Assembly: GCF_002288925.2 (NCBI RefSeq)
Contig: NW_022098026.1
Span: forward strand, 22,958,733-23,022,732
DNA: 64,000 bases
Source: Delphinapterus leucas
Taxonomy: Eukaryota; Chordata; Mammalia; Artiodactyla; Monodontidae
Reading direction: 5' to 3'
Position 1 is the first letter of the stretch, and every line of letters begins with the position of its first letter. The notes under the pieces were generated by a model. That model ran no database searches, was not told the origin of the DNA, and saw only the letters and a list, made by a program, of their open reading frames with translations. Of this stretch, positions 23,726-35,448 are shown one piece after another. The position numbers were made by a program, and so were the translations under genes.

Positions 23726-24661
23726 TCCATTATTTGCCCTGCACAAAGCTGGTCCCCAAAACAGGTGCTGCAATTAGAGGAAAGGTCAGGAAGGTCTGAC
23801 TGGCACTGATACATCTCCTGACACAGCCATCCTGCATTCTACTCCAGATTCATCTTTCAGAAAGCTTTCATCATGGCACCTCCAACCACTAAAACTTCTT
23901 AGGAGCTACCTATTATCTACAAAAGAAAGCCCAAACTCTTCACTATGACAGTCAACCCCTCTCCACTATTTTTACATCCCTTTCTCATATGAACCACAAT
24001 GTGTCTTCACTTGCATCTACACTTCCCCAGAATAGAGAATACAATATGTCTCTCTGAGTCTTCTTTGTCAATACTGTATTCAAGAAATATTTGTGAACTA
24101 CATATGTATAGTGATACAGTATAGTGATATTATACATGAGATGTATAATATTTAATATATCCATCATTACCACAGTTGTTCTTAACTTTATACAAAGAAA
24201 TATTTTTTTTATTCCCTTCTTTTGTCATGTCTCTATCACTGAGGACAACAGTGGCCATGACGTTTTAGAATCATATCTAAGGAAGGAAAATATTCTATCT
24301 GAAAATGTACACTGGGACAAGTTTTGTCAATCAGCAAAACCAAGGAGCATCTGGGCAGAATACTAGGCATTGTGGCTAGTAACAAAGGAGGCTGGCTTGA
24401 AAAGACCTTGAACTTGAATGGGGATACTGGAAACCATCAAGAGTTAGTAGATGGGGCTTGTGCGGCTAATTATTAGTAAGATGGAAGAACTAGTCTGGAA
24501 ATATTTTCTTTGTTTTTCCCTGTGGCTAATAGCATTTTTTAAGTAATGTTTTAAGTTTCAACCTTTATAAACCCTGCCTGCGCTTACTTTGGCAAAACCC
24601 TGAAATTCACTACTCTCCCCAGATGGTCCTTATTTAGGATGATAGCTTGGATTCAAGTACA
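23726..24661. other. Unassigned stretch
   Basis: No gene. A small duplication of tatagtgatacagtatagtgat occurs near 24108-24130. Confidence 0.4.
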
Positions 24662-24675
24662 AAAAGGCAATTCTT

Positions 24676-24890
24676 CTTTTTTTTTTTTTTTTTTTTCCGG
24701 TATGCAGGCCTCTCACCGCTGTGGCCTCTCCCGTTGCGGAGCACAGGCTCCAGACGCGCAGGCTCAGCGGCCATGGCTCACGGGCCCAGCCGCCCCGCGG
24801 CACCTGGGATCCTCCCAGACCGGGGCACGAACCCGTGTCCCCTGCATTGGCAGGCGGACTCTCAACCACTGCATCACCAGGGAAGCCCCC
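24676..24890 (-). mobile_element. CHR-type SINE, antisense, with 14-bp perfect TSD
   Basis: A poly(T) run of about 20 leads into the reversed SINE body and head. The perfect duplication aaaaggcaattctt lies at 24662-24675 and 24891-24904. The intact duplication and long tail suggest one of the younger insertions here. Confidence 0.97.
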
Positions 24891-24904
24891 AAAAGGCAAT
24901 TCTT

Positions 24905-26069
24905 AACTGTCTTTAATCCAAACAAATATTTTAACGAACTGAATTAGACATGCCGATCAGGATCTGTGCCCTGCTCACAATCACTTCTGTGCAAAACTGC
25001 CCTGTGCACTGCTGCTGCTAAAGCCTTGCCAGCCCTATTGAGCACCATTTAATCCAAGGCAGGCACCTGGTCCAAGGCAGATTATTCATCACAGGTGCAA
25101 ACTCAATGAGAGAGAGAGGAATTTCTGACAATTTCCAAAGTTCTGATTTGCCTAACCAGGTGAAAAGTGTTACATTGAGAGCATTGCACAGGGATCAAAT
25201 TTGAAAACTTTTTTGACTTTGCGTTACTTGTGGAAACCTAGGCAAAGATATACAAGAGACAAAGGGATATAGGGCTTCAGACTCAGCAGAGAGGTCTGAG
25301 CATATAGGGAGTCAGTAGCATATAGAAAGGGCCTGAGGAAAAAATGGAAATGGACAAAATTAATGAAAGAGAAATGTGAAAAAGAAGAGGTGGAGTAACG
25401 CCAACATTTGGAAGAGTCACAGGAGTCCAGGAAGAAAATCACGATTGATATGCCTTGTGAAGTATTTAACTGTATTCAACAGTAGAGAAATAGTTTTGTA
25501 AATTACAGTAAAATATTAAGTAGCCATTGATGATGACGCTTCGACAAAATCTTGATGACACAGGGAAGTATTCAGTTTATAATAGTAAATGAAAAAGTGA
25601 AATTCCTTGTACGTCCATTCTTCCTTTCAACCTCTTGTATGTGTGTGGGGGGAAGGGCAAGTGGGATAAACGGAGGCTGTTGGTAAAATAGAAGAGACCA
25701 AGATAGTTATGTTGTTCTCTTTGCTTAGATGTATTTTCCAAGTTTGTACAATAAGTATGTTTTCTTTTATAATTAAAAACACCCTTAAAATTGTAATTAT
25801 AAAAAATGTTTAATACATTTGAATATAATGAGAAGACAGTTCTGTGTTAACAGGGGAAGAGAACCGGGGAGTCAGGAATATCACTGCTCTAAGTTTATCC
25901 TTGGCTGTTTTCTGTGAAATCCGAGAAGCTGATCAGCTCTCTAGCATTCTCTCCTCATCTTAAACCTTAGGGAGCCACAACCTTTGGAGCAATAATCAGA
26001 CGCCAACAACTAAATTTAAGAAGGAAAAGCCTCAGAGGCCACAAAGAAAACTTTCAGTGCCAACCAATT
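24905..26069. other. Unassigned stretch with old repeat trace
   Basis: At 25230-25440, gagaggtctgagcatatagggagtcagtagcatatag resembles a very old dispersed mammalian repeat of unknown name. No gene. Confidence 0.35.
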
Positions 26070-26420
26070 ATTTTAGGCCATCACGTATTTCAGTTATATA
26101 AGCTCAATAAACATTGTGCTGACGTCTGTTCAGATTTAGGAGCCTTTATCTCCTATTGCTGTCAGCATATTTCCTGCATACTAATAAGCGTCCCCACATT
26201 TCATATAAAATAGAATATGAGCCTCATTTTTAACAAATTACAAAGCCACAAGTTAATTAGTGATTTGCTGAAGAAGAGAGAAGTTTAGAATTCTCCTGTT
26301 TTGGCTTTTGCACCAAGCCCAAAAGAAATGAGGCTGATTAAATTTTAACAGGCCCCCTTCCCAACTCACAAGTTCCTGTTAGTCAATAAGTACTTTGCTC
26401 TCATCTCTCTCACACTTCCT
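26070..26420. other. Repeat-free unique segment, possible conserved noncoding element
   Basis: AT-rich, without interspersed repeat signatures or open frames, and containing homeodomain-type words such as gttaattagtgatt and aattaat. This is only an impression of constraint. Conservation cannot be judged from one sequence. Confidence 0.25.
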
Positions 26421-27261
26421 GAAATTCTAAACCTTTCCATCCATCCATCTATTACTATTAGTTGATAAGATTCTTTAAATTCGGTAGTATTTGGGCTATC
26501 TGAGCCTTACACTTAATTTTAAATATTGTGAATATATAAATGTTCCGCCGTAATTACCTTCCAAAACCCTCAGAGGATTGGACGATAGAATGTTACATTC
26601 CTAAAGTCTATTTTCTTCTTAATGGTGAAGGTAAAAATCCTCAATTTATTTTTTCTTTCTAGAGTTTTGTCCATTTCAGAGAAAGGAATTGTATTTTTTC
26701 TTCTCTATATAAATCTAGGAACATTGCAACTGTTGCCAAGAGAAATAAATTACAGTGTTAAGCTGCAAACCTGTAGGTTTAAAGGTTCACCTTCCTTCAA
26801 CATTATTTTAAAGGAAAAATACTAAAATTTCAGCCAGCAGAGAAGACAGGTTCTTGGACCGACTTTCCACTATGAAGTTCAGTTCCTTGTTTTGGAATGC
26901 TTAAAGGAACCTTATAATTCTTCCAGAAAGGAAGTATAATTTAAAATTAGGCACTGGCCTCAATGAATAGCGAGGTGATTAGAATTGGGAGTGCCTTTCT
27001 TTCTCAACACCATTTCCATGTGTTTCTCTACTGTTCTCTCTCTCTCTTCAATGCATGGCCGATTACAGTGTGCATACAATCATGCTGTAAAATATTTAAT
27101 TGAAAATCCAGAACCTGTATTTTCTTTATAGATCTAGAATTTTTCAATTGTGTTGCCTTTATAAAATGGAACGGCAGTTTCAAAAGGTAATGTAGTGTCA
27201 GATTTTGTGTTCTTTCCAGAGAAACCACTACTCTTTTGGATTACAATTATCAAAGCTGAAA
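26421..27261. other. Unassigned stretch
   Basis: No gene or named element recognised. Confidence 0.4.
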
Positions 27262-27415
27262 TGTCCAGATCTTCCTTGACTTACAATGGGGTTACTTCCC
27301 CAAAAACCCATCGTAGGTTGAAAATGTTGCAAGTTGAAAATGCATTTAATACACCTAACCAACAAACATCAGGGCTTAGCCTGGCCTACCTTAAATTTAC
27401 AAGACTGGTATCGCT
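27262..27415. mobile_element. Tigger-type (TcMar) DNA transposon fragment
   Basis: The words cttgacttacaatggggttac, aacccatcgtaggttgaaaat, gcaagttgaaaatgcattt and aatacacctaacc belong to an old Tigger-like family. Only one end is present; the right part runs into old L1 sequence. The subfamily was not determined. Confidence 0.55.
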
Positions 27416-27424
27416 AACTGTGGA

Positions 27425-28020
27425 CAAGATACCACAAATCTCATGCACTATTGGTAGGAGTTGGCAAGATGATATGACCTCTTTAAAAATTCTTCAGCAG
27501 TCTTTTTAAAAAGTAAACATATATCTATACTGTGAATTACAACTGAATTCCTAAGTATTTATCCAAGAGGACTGACAACATGAGCCCCTAAAAAATATTT
27601 TACAAGAAAAGCAGCTTTAGGGGAATTCCCTGGTGGTCCAGTGGTTAGGAATCAGTGCTTTCACTGCCATGGCCAATGTTCAATCCCTGGTTGGAGAACT
27701 AAGATCCCCTGTGGCACAGCCAAAAAAAAAAAAAAAGAGTAACAGCTTTAATTATAATTGCTAAAACTGGTAACACCCAAGTTTCTATCAATAAGAAAAT
27801 GAATAAATAAATTGTACCTTATTCATACAATGGAATAATACTAAAGAATCAAAAAGAAAGCATTTTTATAAGCACAACAATGTGGATGAATCTCAAAAAC
27901 CTGCTGAGTGAAAAAAGTCAGTCATAAAAGAGTGCATACCATAGAACCTGATTTATGTGAAGTTCTAGAATAAGCAAAACAAACACCTGGTTTTTGAAAT
28001 CGGAATAGGAGTTTTTAGCT
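27425..28020 (+). mobile_element. Old L1M LINE fragment, sense, with nested SINE
   Basis: Both sides of the SINE carry ORF2/3'-end L1 words in sense order: tcatgcactattggtagg, tgtgaattacaactgaattcc, ctcatacaatggaataat-like, gtggatgaatctcaaaaacc and gagtgaaaaaagtcag. No open frame. Confidence 0.7.
27620..27741 (+). mobile_element. CHR-1-like tRNA-derived SINE, sense
   Basis: Head gggaattccctggtggtccagtgg, B-box-like gttcaatccctggttgg, then gaactaagatcccctgtggc and an A tail. Short flanking duplication cagcttta at 27612-27619 and 27742-27749. This type is shorter and older than the other CHR copies and lacks their GC-rich body. Confidence 0.9.
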
Positions 28021-28570
28021 ACTATGATTAAAGCTGATATGAATACTTTTCTTATAAAATGTTTTTTAGAGGCAGGTGTTGTCAAAAGAGGGATACTCCA
28101 CCAATGCTTTCTTTTACTATTTTTAATTGTATTTGTATGACTTTATTTTTTCCTCTTTTTCCTGGATGATTTTTAGTTGTTTTCTTAGTGGTTATCCATT
28201 AGCATCTTAAATTCATAACAATCTAATGTGAACAGCTATGTTGTAATTGTGCCTAATTATGTATTTATAGTTTGTTTCCCATTTACATATATTTGTAATT
28301 ATTACTACATGCATTTGTCTTTTAAATCTTGTAAGAAATAAAATGAGTTGAAAACTCAAAAATCACAAGACTGTGGCTATATATAGGTCCATGTAATGTT
28401 TACCTATGTATTTAACTTAACCAGTCTTCTTTATTCTACATATGCATTTATACTTTCTAATGTCTCTCACTTCAGCCAGAGAACAGGCAGATCTACTAGC
28501 AATAAACTTGTTCAGTTTTGCTTACCTAAAATGTCATGATTATTAATTTTTGATGGATACTTTCATTGGA
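28021..28570. other. Unassigned stretch
   Basis: AT-rich, with no gene or clear element. The last bases form the left copy of a 17-bp repeat described with the next element. Confidence 0.4.
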
Positions 28571-28587
28571 AATAAAATTATGGTTGT

Positions 28588-29253
28588 TAAAAAAAAACAG
28601 GGATATTGAAGAATTTTCTGGGATGACAGTAATGTTCTATTTCTTGATAGGCATGTGTGTAATATAGAGCTGTACAACTAATATCCTTACATGTCACTAT
28701 ATGTAAAGTATATCTAAAACCTTGATTGTCACCAATGTTCATAGCAGTACTGTTCACAAGAGCCAAGACATGGAAACAACCTAAATGTTCATCAACAGAT
28801 GAATGGATAAAGATGTGGTACCTATATACAATGGAATTTACTCAGCCATAAAAAAGAATGAAATAATGCCATTTGCAGCAGCATGGATGGACCTAGAGAT
28901 TATTATACTAGGTGAAGTAGGTCACACAGAGAAAGACAAATATTATATATCACTTACTGTAGAATCTAAAAGAGTAATACAAATCAACTTATTTACAAAA
29001 CAGAAACAGACTCACAGACACGGAAAACAAACTTAATGATTACCGAAGAGGAAAGGGGAGGAGGGATAAGTTAGGAGTATGGGATTAATAGATACACATC
29101 ACTATATATAAAATAGATAAACAACAAGGATTTACTGTATAGCACACGGAACTATATTCAACATCTTGTAATAACCTAAAATGGAAAAGAATCTGAAGCT
29201 GTACACCCGAAACAAAATATTGTAAATCAACTATAGTTAAATAAATATAAATA
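28588..29253 (+). mobile_element. L1 LINE 3' end, composite, with 17-bp TSD-like flanks
   Basis: The right part (from about 28735) is a sense L1MA-like 3' end, from tgttcatagcagtactgttc to atattgtaaatcaactatag. The left 150 bp (tctgggatgacagtaatg, ttctatttcttgata) look like the 3' end of an older L1 type. The pair aataaaattatggttgt at 28571-28587 and aataaaattatgattgt at 29254-29270 encloses both parts. The left one may be chance or a composite insertion. Confidence 0.75.
28803..29036 (+). pseudogene. L1 ORF2 C-terminal remnant
   Basis: A frame of 77 codons whose first half matches the last residues of L1 ORF2 (YNGIYSAIKKNEIMPFAAAWMDLE). It runs past the natural end into 3' UTR. Not functional. 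Confidence 0.7.
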
Positions 29254-29427
29254 AATAAAATTATGATTGTGAGTACCCGCTTTCAGAACTGTCCCAAGGA
29301 CAAATCTACATCTCCCCTTATTAAAACTTGGTTATCAAAGTCAACACAGTCCTACTTTATGCCTAAATTAGTTCCAGTTGGATTTCTATCATTCCCAAAT
29401 GAGACATGCATTAAAAGCAGGAGAACC

Positions 29428-30154
29428 CACTATGGAGAACAGTATGGAGGTTCCTTAAAAAACTAAAAATAGAACTACCATACAACCCAGCAATCCCACT
29501 ACTGGGCATATGCCCTGAGAAAACCATAATTCAAAAAGAGTCATGTACCACAATGTTCATTGCAGCTCTATTTACAATAGCCAAGACGTGGAAGCAACCT
29601 AAGTGTCCATCGACAGATGAATGGATAAAGAAGATGTGGCACATATATACAATGGGATATTACTCAGCCATAAAAAGAAACAAAATTGAGTTATTTGTAG
29701 TGAGGTGGATGGACCTAGAGTCTGTCATACAGAGTGAAGCAAGTCAGAAAGACAAAAACAAATACTGTATGCTAACACATATATATGGAATCTAAAAATA
29801 AAATAAAGGTCATGAAGAACCTAGGGGCAGGACGGGAATAAAGACACCGACCTACTAGAGAATGGACCTGAGGACACGGGGAAGGGGAAGCTGAGACAAA
29901 GTGAGAGAGTGGCATGGACATATATACACCGCCAAATGTAAAATAGCTAGTGGGAAGCAGCCGCATAGCACAGGGAGATCAGCTCGGTGCTTTGTGACCA
30001 CCTAGAGGGGGGGGATAGGGAGGGTGGGAGGGAGACACAACAGGGAGGAGATATGGGGATATATGTATATGTATAGCTGATTCACTTTGTTATAAAGCAG
30101 AAACTAACACACCATTGTAAAGCAATTATACTCCAATAAAGATGTTAAAAAAAA
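29428..30154 (+). mobile_element. 5'-truncated young L1 (727 bp) with 15-bp perfect TSD
   Basis: Covers the end of ORF2, from cactatggagaacagtatgg through the 3' UTR, the aataaa signal and an A tail. The duplication aaaagcaggagaacc stands at 29413-29427 and 30155-30169. Same family as the copies at the window start and at 43622-51119, and little diverged from them. Confidence 0.97.
29553..29795 (+). pseudogene. L1 ORF2 C-terminal fragment
   Basis: A frame of 80 codons matching the extreme C-terminus of L1 ORF2 and ending at a natural-looking stop after YGI. The rest of ORF2 was lost by 5' truncation, so no protein of use can be made. Confidence 0.85.
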
Positions 30155-30169
30155 AAAAGCAGGAGAACC

Positions 30170-31035
30170 ATTACATTTTTCTTCCATAATTTTGGCCCCC
30201 TCCTGGTTTGGGGGAATGCATATGATTTGTTCTTCCTCTGGTGCGTCCCTTCTTGATTATTGGCACCTCCTTCCAACCAGACAAAGCCAGAAACCTGGCC
30301 ATTTGTCTCATTCACCAACATCCAATCCACCCCCAAGACTTAGGGACACTAATTTCTAAACATCTCACTAAATTTAATATCATCAAATTTCACGAATTTT
30401 GAGAATATCTGAAGTATCTTATTAGTTAATTTGAGAGACTCTTAATGTACAAGCAGCAGGGTCTAGTGCATATCCAATAAACTCCCTATGAATTACTTTC
30501 CTGATCACATTAAGTTTCTCTGCTGGCTCTTTCCCCTGTGGATTACCCACCCATTTAGTGTGGAGGTCCTGGAATCTGGAATGATAAGATGGGGGCATTT
30601 TCTCTTTCTAGAACCATCAAATGACCTACCTTGTATCTGTAGTATGTTCATTTATTACTTTGACTTATTGAGAACACACGATCTTCACCTCTGGGCACAG
30701 AAACATAACTGCAATGATTAAATGTGATTATACTGAGAAGATTAACATTTCAATCCTTAGCTGGAAGATAAGACAAAAGTCAAGCGACTTGATCAGGCAA
30801 GGAAGCCAGCCTCTAAGATTTGTACTACCTGCACCAAAGATAAGTTCAGCAAATATTACTCTATGGTAAGGACAGTGCCAACACTACAAAAATTTAAGCA
30901 GAAATACTCTTTGGTCTTGCGGTCATTTAAGGAACACAATCAAACAAACAATAAATTACTGTTATGTGGTATGATACATGCATAAACAGTTAATAGCTGT
31001 TTATACAACATACAGCACTGCATTGATAAATTGGG
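30170..31035. other. Unassigned stretch
   Basis: A weak antisense MIR-like piece may lie near 30760-30830 (agataagacaaaagtcaagcgacttg). No gene. Confidence 0.4.
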
Positions 31036-31240
31036 TGGTGGTAAATAGCATGGGCTCTGGAAACAGATTACTTCAGTTTAAATTCCCATTTTGCCCCTGT
31101 GAAATGGTGGGAATTTAGATATGTTGCTTAAGTTTGGCGGCCTTAGTTTCCCATCTGTCAAAAGGGTTGTTGAGAGGATTAAATTACATATAACGTGTTT
31201 GAGCTAGTAACTAAGAAATTGTAAGTACTCTATAATTTTT
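31036..31240 (+). mobile_element. MIR SINE, sense
   Basis: Contains ggtaaatagcatgggctctgg, tagatatgttgcttaagtttgg, ccttagtttcccatctgtcaaaaggg and ttgagaggattaaatt, in sense MIR order. Confidence 0.9.
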
Positions 31241-33315
31241 TAGATAGGTAGGGAGGGAAGCAGGCAGGCAGGTAGGTAGACAAATAATTCTTCTAAGAAA
31301 ATGTTAAAGTTTTATAACAATATGTACATATATTTTAATTTTCTATAAAATTTTCTTACTCTTTATGAGATAAGGATCTGTGAAGATCTCACAGAGGAAA
31401 AGTGTCTAAATACGGTTCTGAAGTGTGAAAAAGAGTTGGCCAGGTGGAGAGGAGGGGATAAGACAGATAGGATTGGGGTAGGGGGATCAGCTCCTTCTGG
31501 AAAGTTCTGAGAATGTCAGTACTACATGGGCACAAAGTGCATGGGCAAAAAGAGCGCAGCAGTAGGGGCTGCCAGAGGAGTGGACTGAAACCACATCCCA
31601 GAGGAACTTGTTTCCTCCATGCTGAACGTGTGGACATGACTCCACATTATCCTCAAGGGCGAGGGGAGCCACTGAAGCATTTTAAAGTTTGGGCCCATAA
31701 CTGTATTTTACAAAGTCACTCTGGTGAGGAGAGAACTGAAGAAACATTAGCAAGGACACTCGAATTATTTTTTATGGAGTTACACTATAAGAAGAGGCCA
31801 ATATTACTAAGAAAAGATTCCTTTTTCTTTCAGACATTCCTTCTGATGTTCCTTCCTGACTGGGCTGGAAGCAAACGCTTTTCTGCATCTCCCTCTTCTA
31901 GAGAGATTGGGGGATTCCTTCCCAATCCTCTAGTCCTCCCCCCCTCTACCACCTACCCCAAATTCTGAAGAACGTCTGATGCAACCAAACCACAGGTCGA
32001 AAGGAACCCTGTGGATGGTGGTGTTGGGACGTGGAGCCAAGGTACTCCAGGGAACACAGACGGAGCAAAGGTTCCAGACAGGAGGACTGGGTGTGACTAA
32101 TAAGCCATCCTGGATACATGTATGTGATTGATAGTCTAAAAGAAATGGCCTATGTTTTTGCCCTTCCAAATATTAAGGGAAGAGCTAATAGGTTATTGGT
32201 TGTGAGCATTAGTATTTAATGTCATTGTGAGCAGTACTCAAGAGAAATACCATGCATGTTTTGGGAACTATCATGGAACCCATTGTGTCCTGCAGAATTC
32301 AGGGAGGGCTTCCTCCAGAAGGTGGCAGCGAAACAAGCCCTAAAAGCTGAAATTATCAGGAAAAAGACCATGGAAAAGCTGTCACATGCAGAAGTAACAG
32401 CATGTACAAAGGCACTGAGGTTGGAAGGGGCTTGATGTTCAAGGGCTAGAAGAAGACTAAGAGTGATAGAGCATGGTGAGCAAGAGAGGTCATGGCACAC
32501 AATGGGGACGGAGGGGTAAGGGCTTTCAATATGTGAAGCCACAGGCTTTTGATAAATGTGTAACATTTGAAATAGACCAAGGAATGCAAGCACTTGAGTA
32601 TTTCATGATTATCAAATTCAGATGAATCACTCCCTATTTTCGACCACCCTTCAGGGAAAATCTTACTTAGTACATCAGATAAAGTTTGATCATTGTTTGC
32701 TTCTGTGGACATCAAAGTTTATACGTATAAATAGAAGAATGGGGTAAGATCACATTCTTCTCCATAGTTCTGGTTCTAAGCTGAAATTGTATTTGCATTG
32801 CTAAAGACCCTCTCTCTTTATACTAGGTAGAGAGATTAACAAGTAGTGCTGCAGAAATATGAGAGTCATTATTGCTGATTAAATGATAATTTTCTAGAGT
32901 GACATTATGTATCAGAAAAGAAAATAATGAGCTCACTTGAATTTATAGACCCCATGGCAGCTGGAAGAAGTTCTCTCATTTGCTCATCAACAGCTTTCAG
33001 GCCAAGTATTCGAAAGGATTATATGACTGTTTGAGATAGGCACAGACTTAGAGGTTAAAAAGTGGGTACCTTGGCACGAAAGCTTGCATCATTTTAATCA
33101 GGCTGTGGGAAGTAATAAATAACACTGGTAAAGACAATGAAAAGCATTTGCATATATATTCTAATCTATCAATTACTTTGAGTGAAGAAGAGAGGAGAAG
33201 AAGACAGAGCCTGGTAGGTAGGATGTAATAAAGAGGAAGCCTTAGCTTGACACATGGAAAACAATGGAAATCAGAGTTGAAGACCAATTTGACACAGAGA
33301 GTTTCAATTACCCAA
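31241..33315. other. Unassigned 2.1 kb with old dispersed repeat traces
   Basis: A GGTA/GGCA simple repeat sits near 31243-31282. At 31380-31770 and 32290-32560, words such as gagggcttcctccagaaggtgg, gcatgtacaaaggcactgagg and aaagtcactctggtgaggag belong to a very old mammalian repeat that I cannot name. A 151-codon frame at 31513-31968 shows no domain. No host gene supported. Confidence 0.4.
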
Positions 33316-33700
33316 TGTATTAGCTCCTGGGGCTTCCAAAACAAAATACCACAGATTGGTTGGCTTAAACAAAAGAAATTTATTTTCCAATAGTTCTGCA
33401 GGCTAGAAGTCCAAAATCAAGATATCAACAGATTTATTTTCTTCAGAGGTCTCTCTCCTTGGCTTACAGATGACTGCCTTCTTGCTGTGTGCTCAAATAT
33501 TTGCCCCTCCATCTGTGTTTTTTTCGTGTGTCCTAATCTCCTCTTCTCACAAGGACATCAATCCTATAGGATCACACCCATATGACCTCATTCTACCTTA
33601 GTTACCTCTTTAAAGGCACTATTTCCAAAACAGTCAATTCTGAGTTACTGGGGTATAAGACTTCAACATATGAATTCGCACTACTTGGGGGGGGGCGCCA
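33316..33700 (-). mobile_element. MLT1-like MaLR LTR, antisense
   Basis: The words aaaataccacagattggttggcttaaacaa, gaaatttattttcc (reverse of an aataaa region), ctctctccttggcttacag, tgtcctaatctcctcttctcac and gacttcaacatatgaattc follow the antisense MaLR LTR order. It ends in a G-run, and the true 5' end is worn. Confidence 0.75.
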
Positions 33701-34251
33701 TTTAGCTCATAAGCCCCCAAATACTAACCAATCACTTGCTCTGTGCAGGGTGCTATTCAAGTCACTGGAATACAGGAAGACATGGCCTTGTCCTCACGGA
33801 CTTAGGGGCCTAACGGGGGAGACAGGCATCTAATATGGGATAATAGGTAAATAAATCATTTAGTAATTAATCATACCTGTGCAACATGCTGCAAAGAAGA
33901 GAGTCAGGGAAGGGTAGCCGGAGGAAAGGAGCTTTACGTCAATTCCAGAAGAGGATGTACGTATGAGCCAGAAAAAGAAGGGGACCTGGGTGATCCAAGA
34001 ATGAGGAAACAACATGTTTCCTGAGGGCAGGCAGAAGAGACTGCCATGTGTGAGAGGGACTGAGTGAAATCAGTAGGACTAAGATAGGAAAATACAGAGC
34101 AGTGTGCAATGAGTCTGGAGCTGTAAGTGGACAATAGACCGTTTGGGGAAAAACGAAAGTGTGATTGATATGGTGACATGGTGTGCAGAGTGGCACATGT
34201 TATATTGGTGTGTTAGAGGTAAATGAGGAGACACCGTCTCACAATTCTTAG
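33701..34251. other. Unassigned stretch with old dispersed repeat traces
   Basis: Starts with cttgctctgtgcagggtgc and continues with ggaatacaggaagacatggcc and agagtcagggaagggtagcc, all words of very old dispersed repeats. No gene. Confidence 0.35.
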
Positions 34252-34502
34252 AGACTGTTTAGTGCAATGGTAAAGAACTAGAGCTCCAGGCCAGAGTACT
34301 ATGTGGGTTAAATCTTGGCTCTACCAAGTCCCAACATTGTGACTTTCAGGAAGTCACTTTAACACTCTGTCCAAGTTTCCTCAGCTACACATTGTGACTA
34401 ATCATGGTACATACCTCGTAAGTCAAGTTAAATAAATGAATACACATAAAGTACTTCTAGCAGTTCCTGGCACACAGTAATTATTCAACATTTATCATTA
34501 GG
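34252..34502 (+). mobile_element. MIR SINE, near full length, sense
   Basis: Reads from gtttagtgcaatggtaaagaac through ttaaatcttggctctaccaag, gtttcctcagctacac and cagttcctggcacacagtaa to ttattcaacatttatca. Confidence 0.93.
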
Positions 34503-34886
34503 AAGAACGACAGGAGATAAAAACCTACTGAGCACACGAAGATGTCACTTGAATGCAGGATAAAGGTAAAAAGCAGAACTGTTTCTCAATGATCAATTCA
34601 GCAAGCATTTACTGATTGGTTCCTCTTTTACTTTCCAACAACATTTTTGATCATGATACAATTTTCCTTTAAACAAACTTTAAAGAAATTGATGGAAGCA
34701 CACTGTGGCAAATGTGCTTTGGTTAAAAGTACTGCTGTGGTCTTGGAGGTTAACACCTTTCACGCATACCATTCCATTAAAATGTTTCACCTAAGTTGCC
34801 TCTCTCTCTTTGTAGCAGTTTAAAATTTCTCTTTTCAGCCTGGTTTGTGGTCTTTGTAGATGTTCCACATGGTCAAAGTGTTCATA
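34503..34886. other. Unassigned stretch
   Basis: No gene or named element. The last bases (gttcatattttt) may be one copy of a decayed target duplication for the next element. Confidence 0.4.
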
Positions 34887-35164
34887 TTTTTTAAATTGAA
34901 ATATAGTTGATTTACAATATTTTGTTAATTTCAGGTGTACAGCAGAGCAATTCAGTTATATATATTTTTCAGATTATTTTCCCTTATAGATTATTACAGG
35001 ATATTGAATATAGTTCCCTGTGTTATACAGTAAATCCTTGCTGCTTATCTATTTTTATGTATAGTAGTTTGTATCTGTTAATTCCATACTCCTAATTTAT
35101 CTCTCCCCTCCTTCCTTTCCCCTTTGGTAACTGAACCCTCCTACACTGTTGGTGAGAATGTAAA

Positions 35165-35377
35165 TTGGTGCAGCCACTATGGAAAACAGTATGGATGTTC
35201 CTTAAAAAACTAAAAATAGAGCTATCATATGATCCAGCAATCCCACTCCTGGGCATATATCCAGAAAAGATGAAAACTGTATTTCAAAAAGATGCATACA
35301 CCCCAACGTTCATAGCAGTACTATTTACAATAGCCAAGACATGGAAACAATCTAAATGTCCATTGACGGATGAATAG
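35165..35377 (+). pseudogene. L1 ORF2 C-terminal remnant in inverted segment
   Basis: A frame of 70 codons matching the region just after the cysteine knuckle of L1 ORF2 ([14 protein letters not shown]). It lies in the inverted part of the twin-primed L1 and ends at a stop before the CA repeat. Confidence 0.8.
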
Positions 35378-35403
35378 ATGAAGAAGAAGATGTGGTGTGT
35401 GTA

Positions 35404-35405
<2 letters not shown>

Positions 35406-35446
<41 letters not shown>

Positions 35447-35448
35447 TG
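35406..35448. repeat. (CA)n microsatellite within the L1
   Basis: A CA run of 14 units, then atacacacac. It sits at a point where sister L1 copies read gatgtggtacatatatacaat, so it grew inside the element after insertion. Confidence 0.95.

Noticed and set aside
31513..31968. 151-codon frame resembling a small gene
   Set aside because: No domain, no splice structure, and partly within an old dispersed repeat. A random frame of this length is expected in 64 kb.
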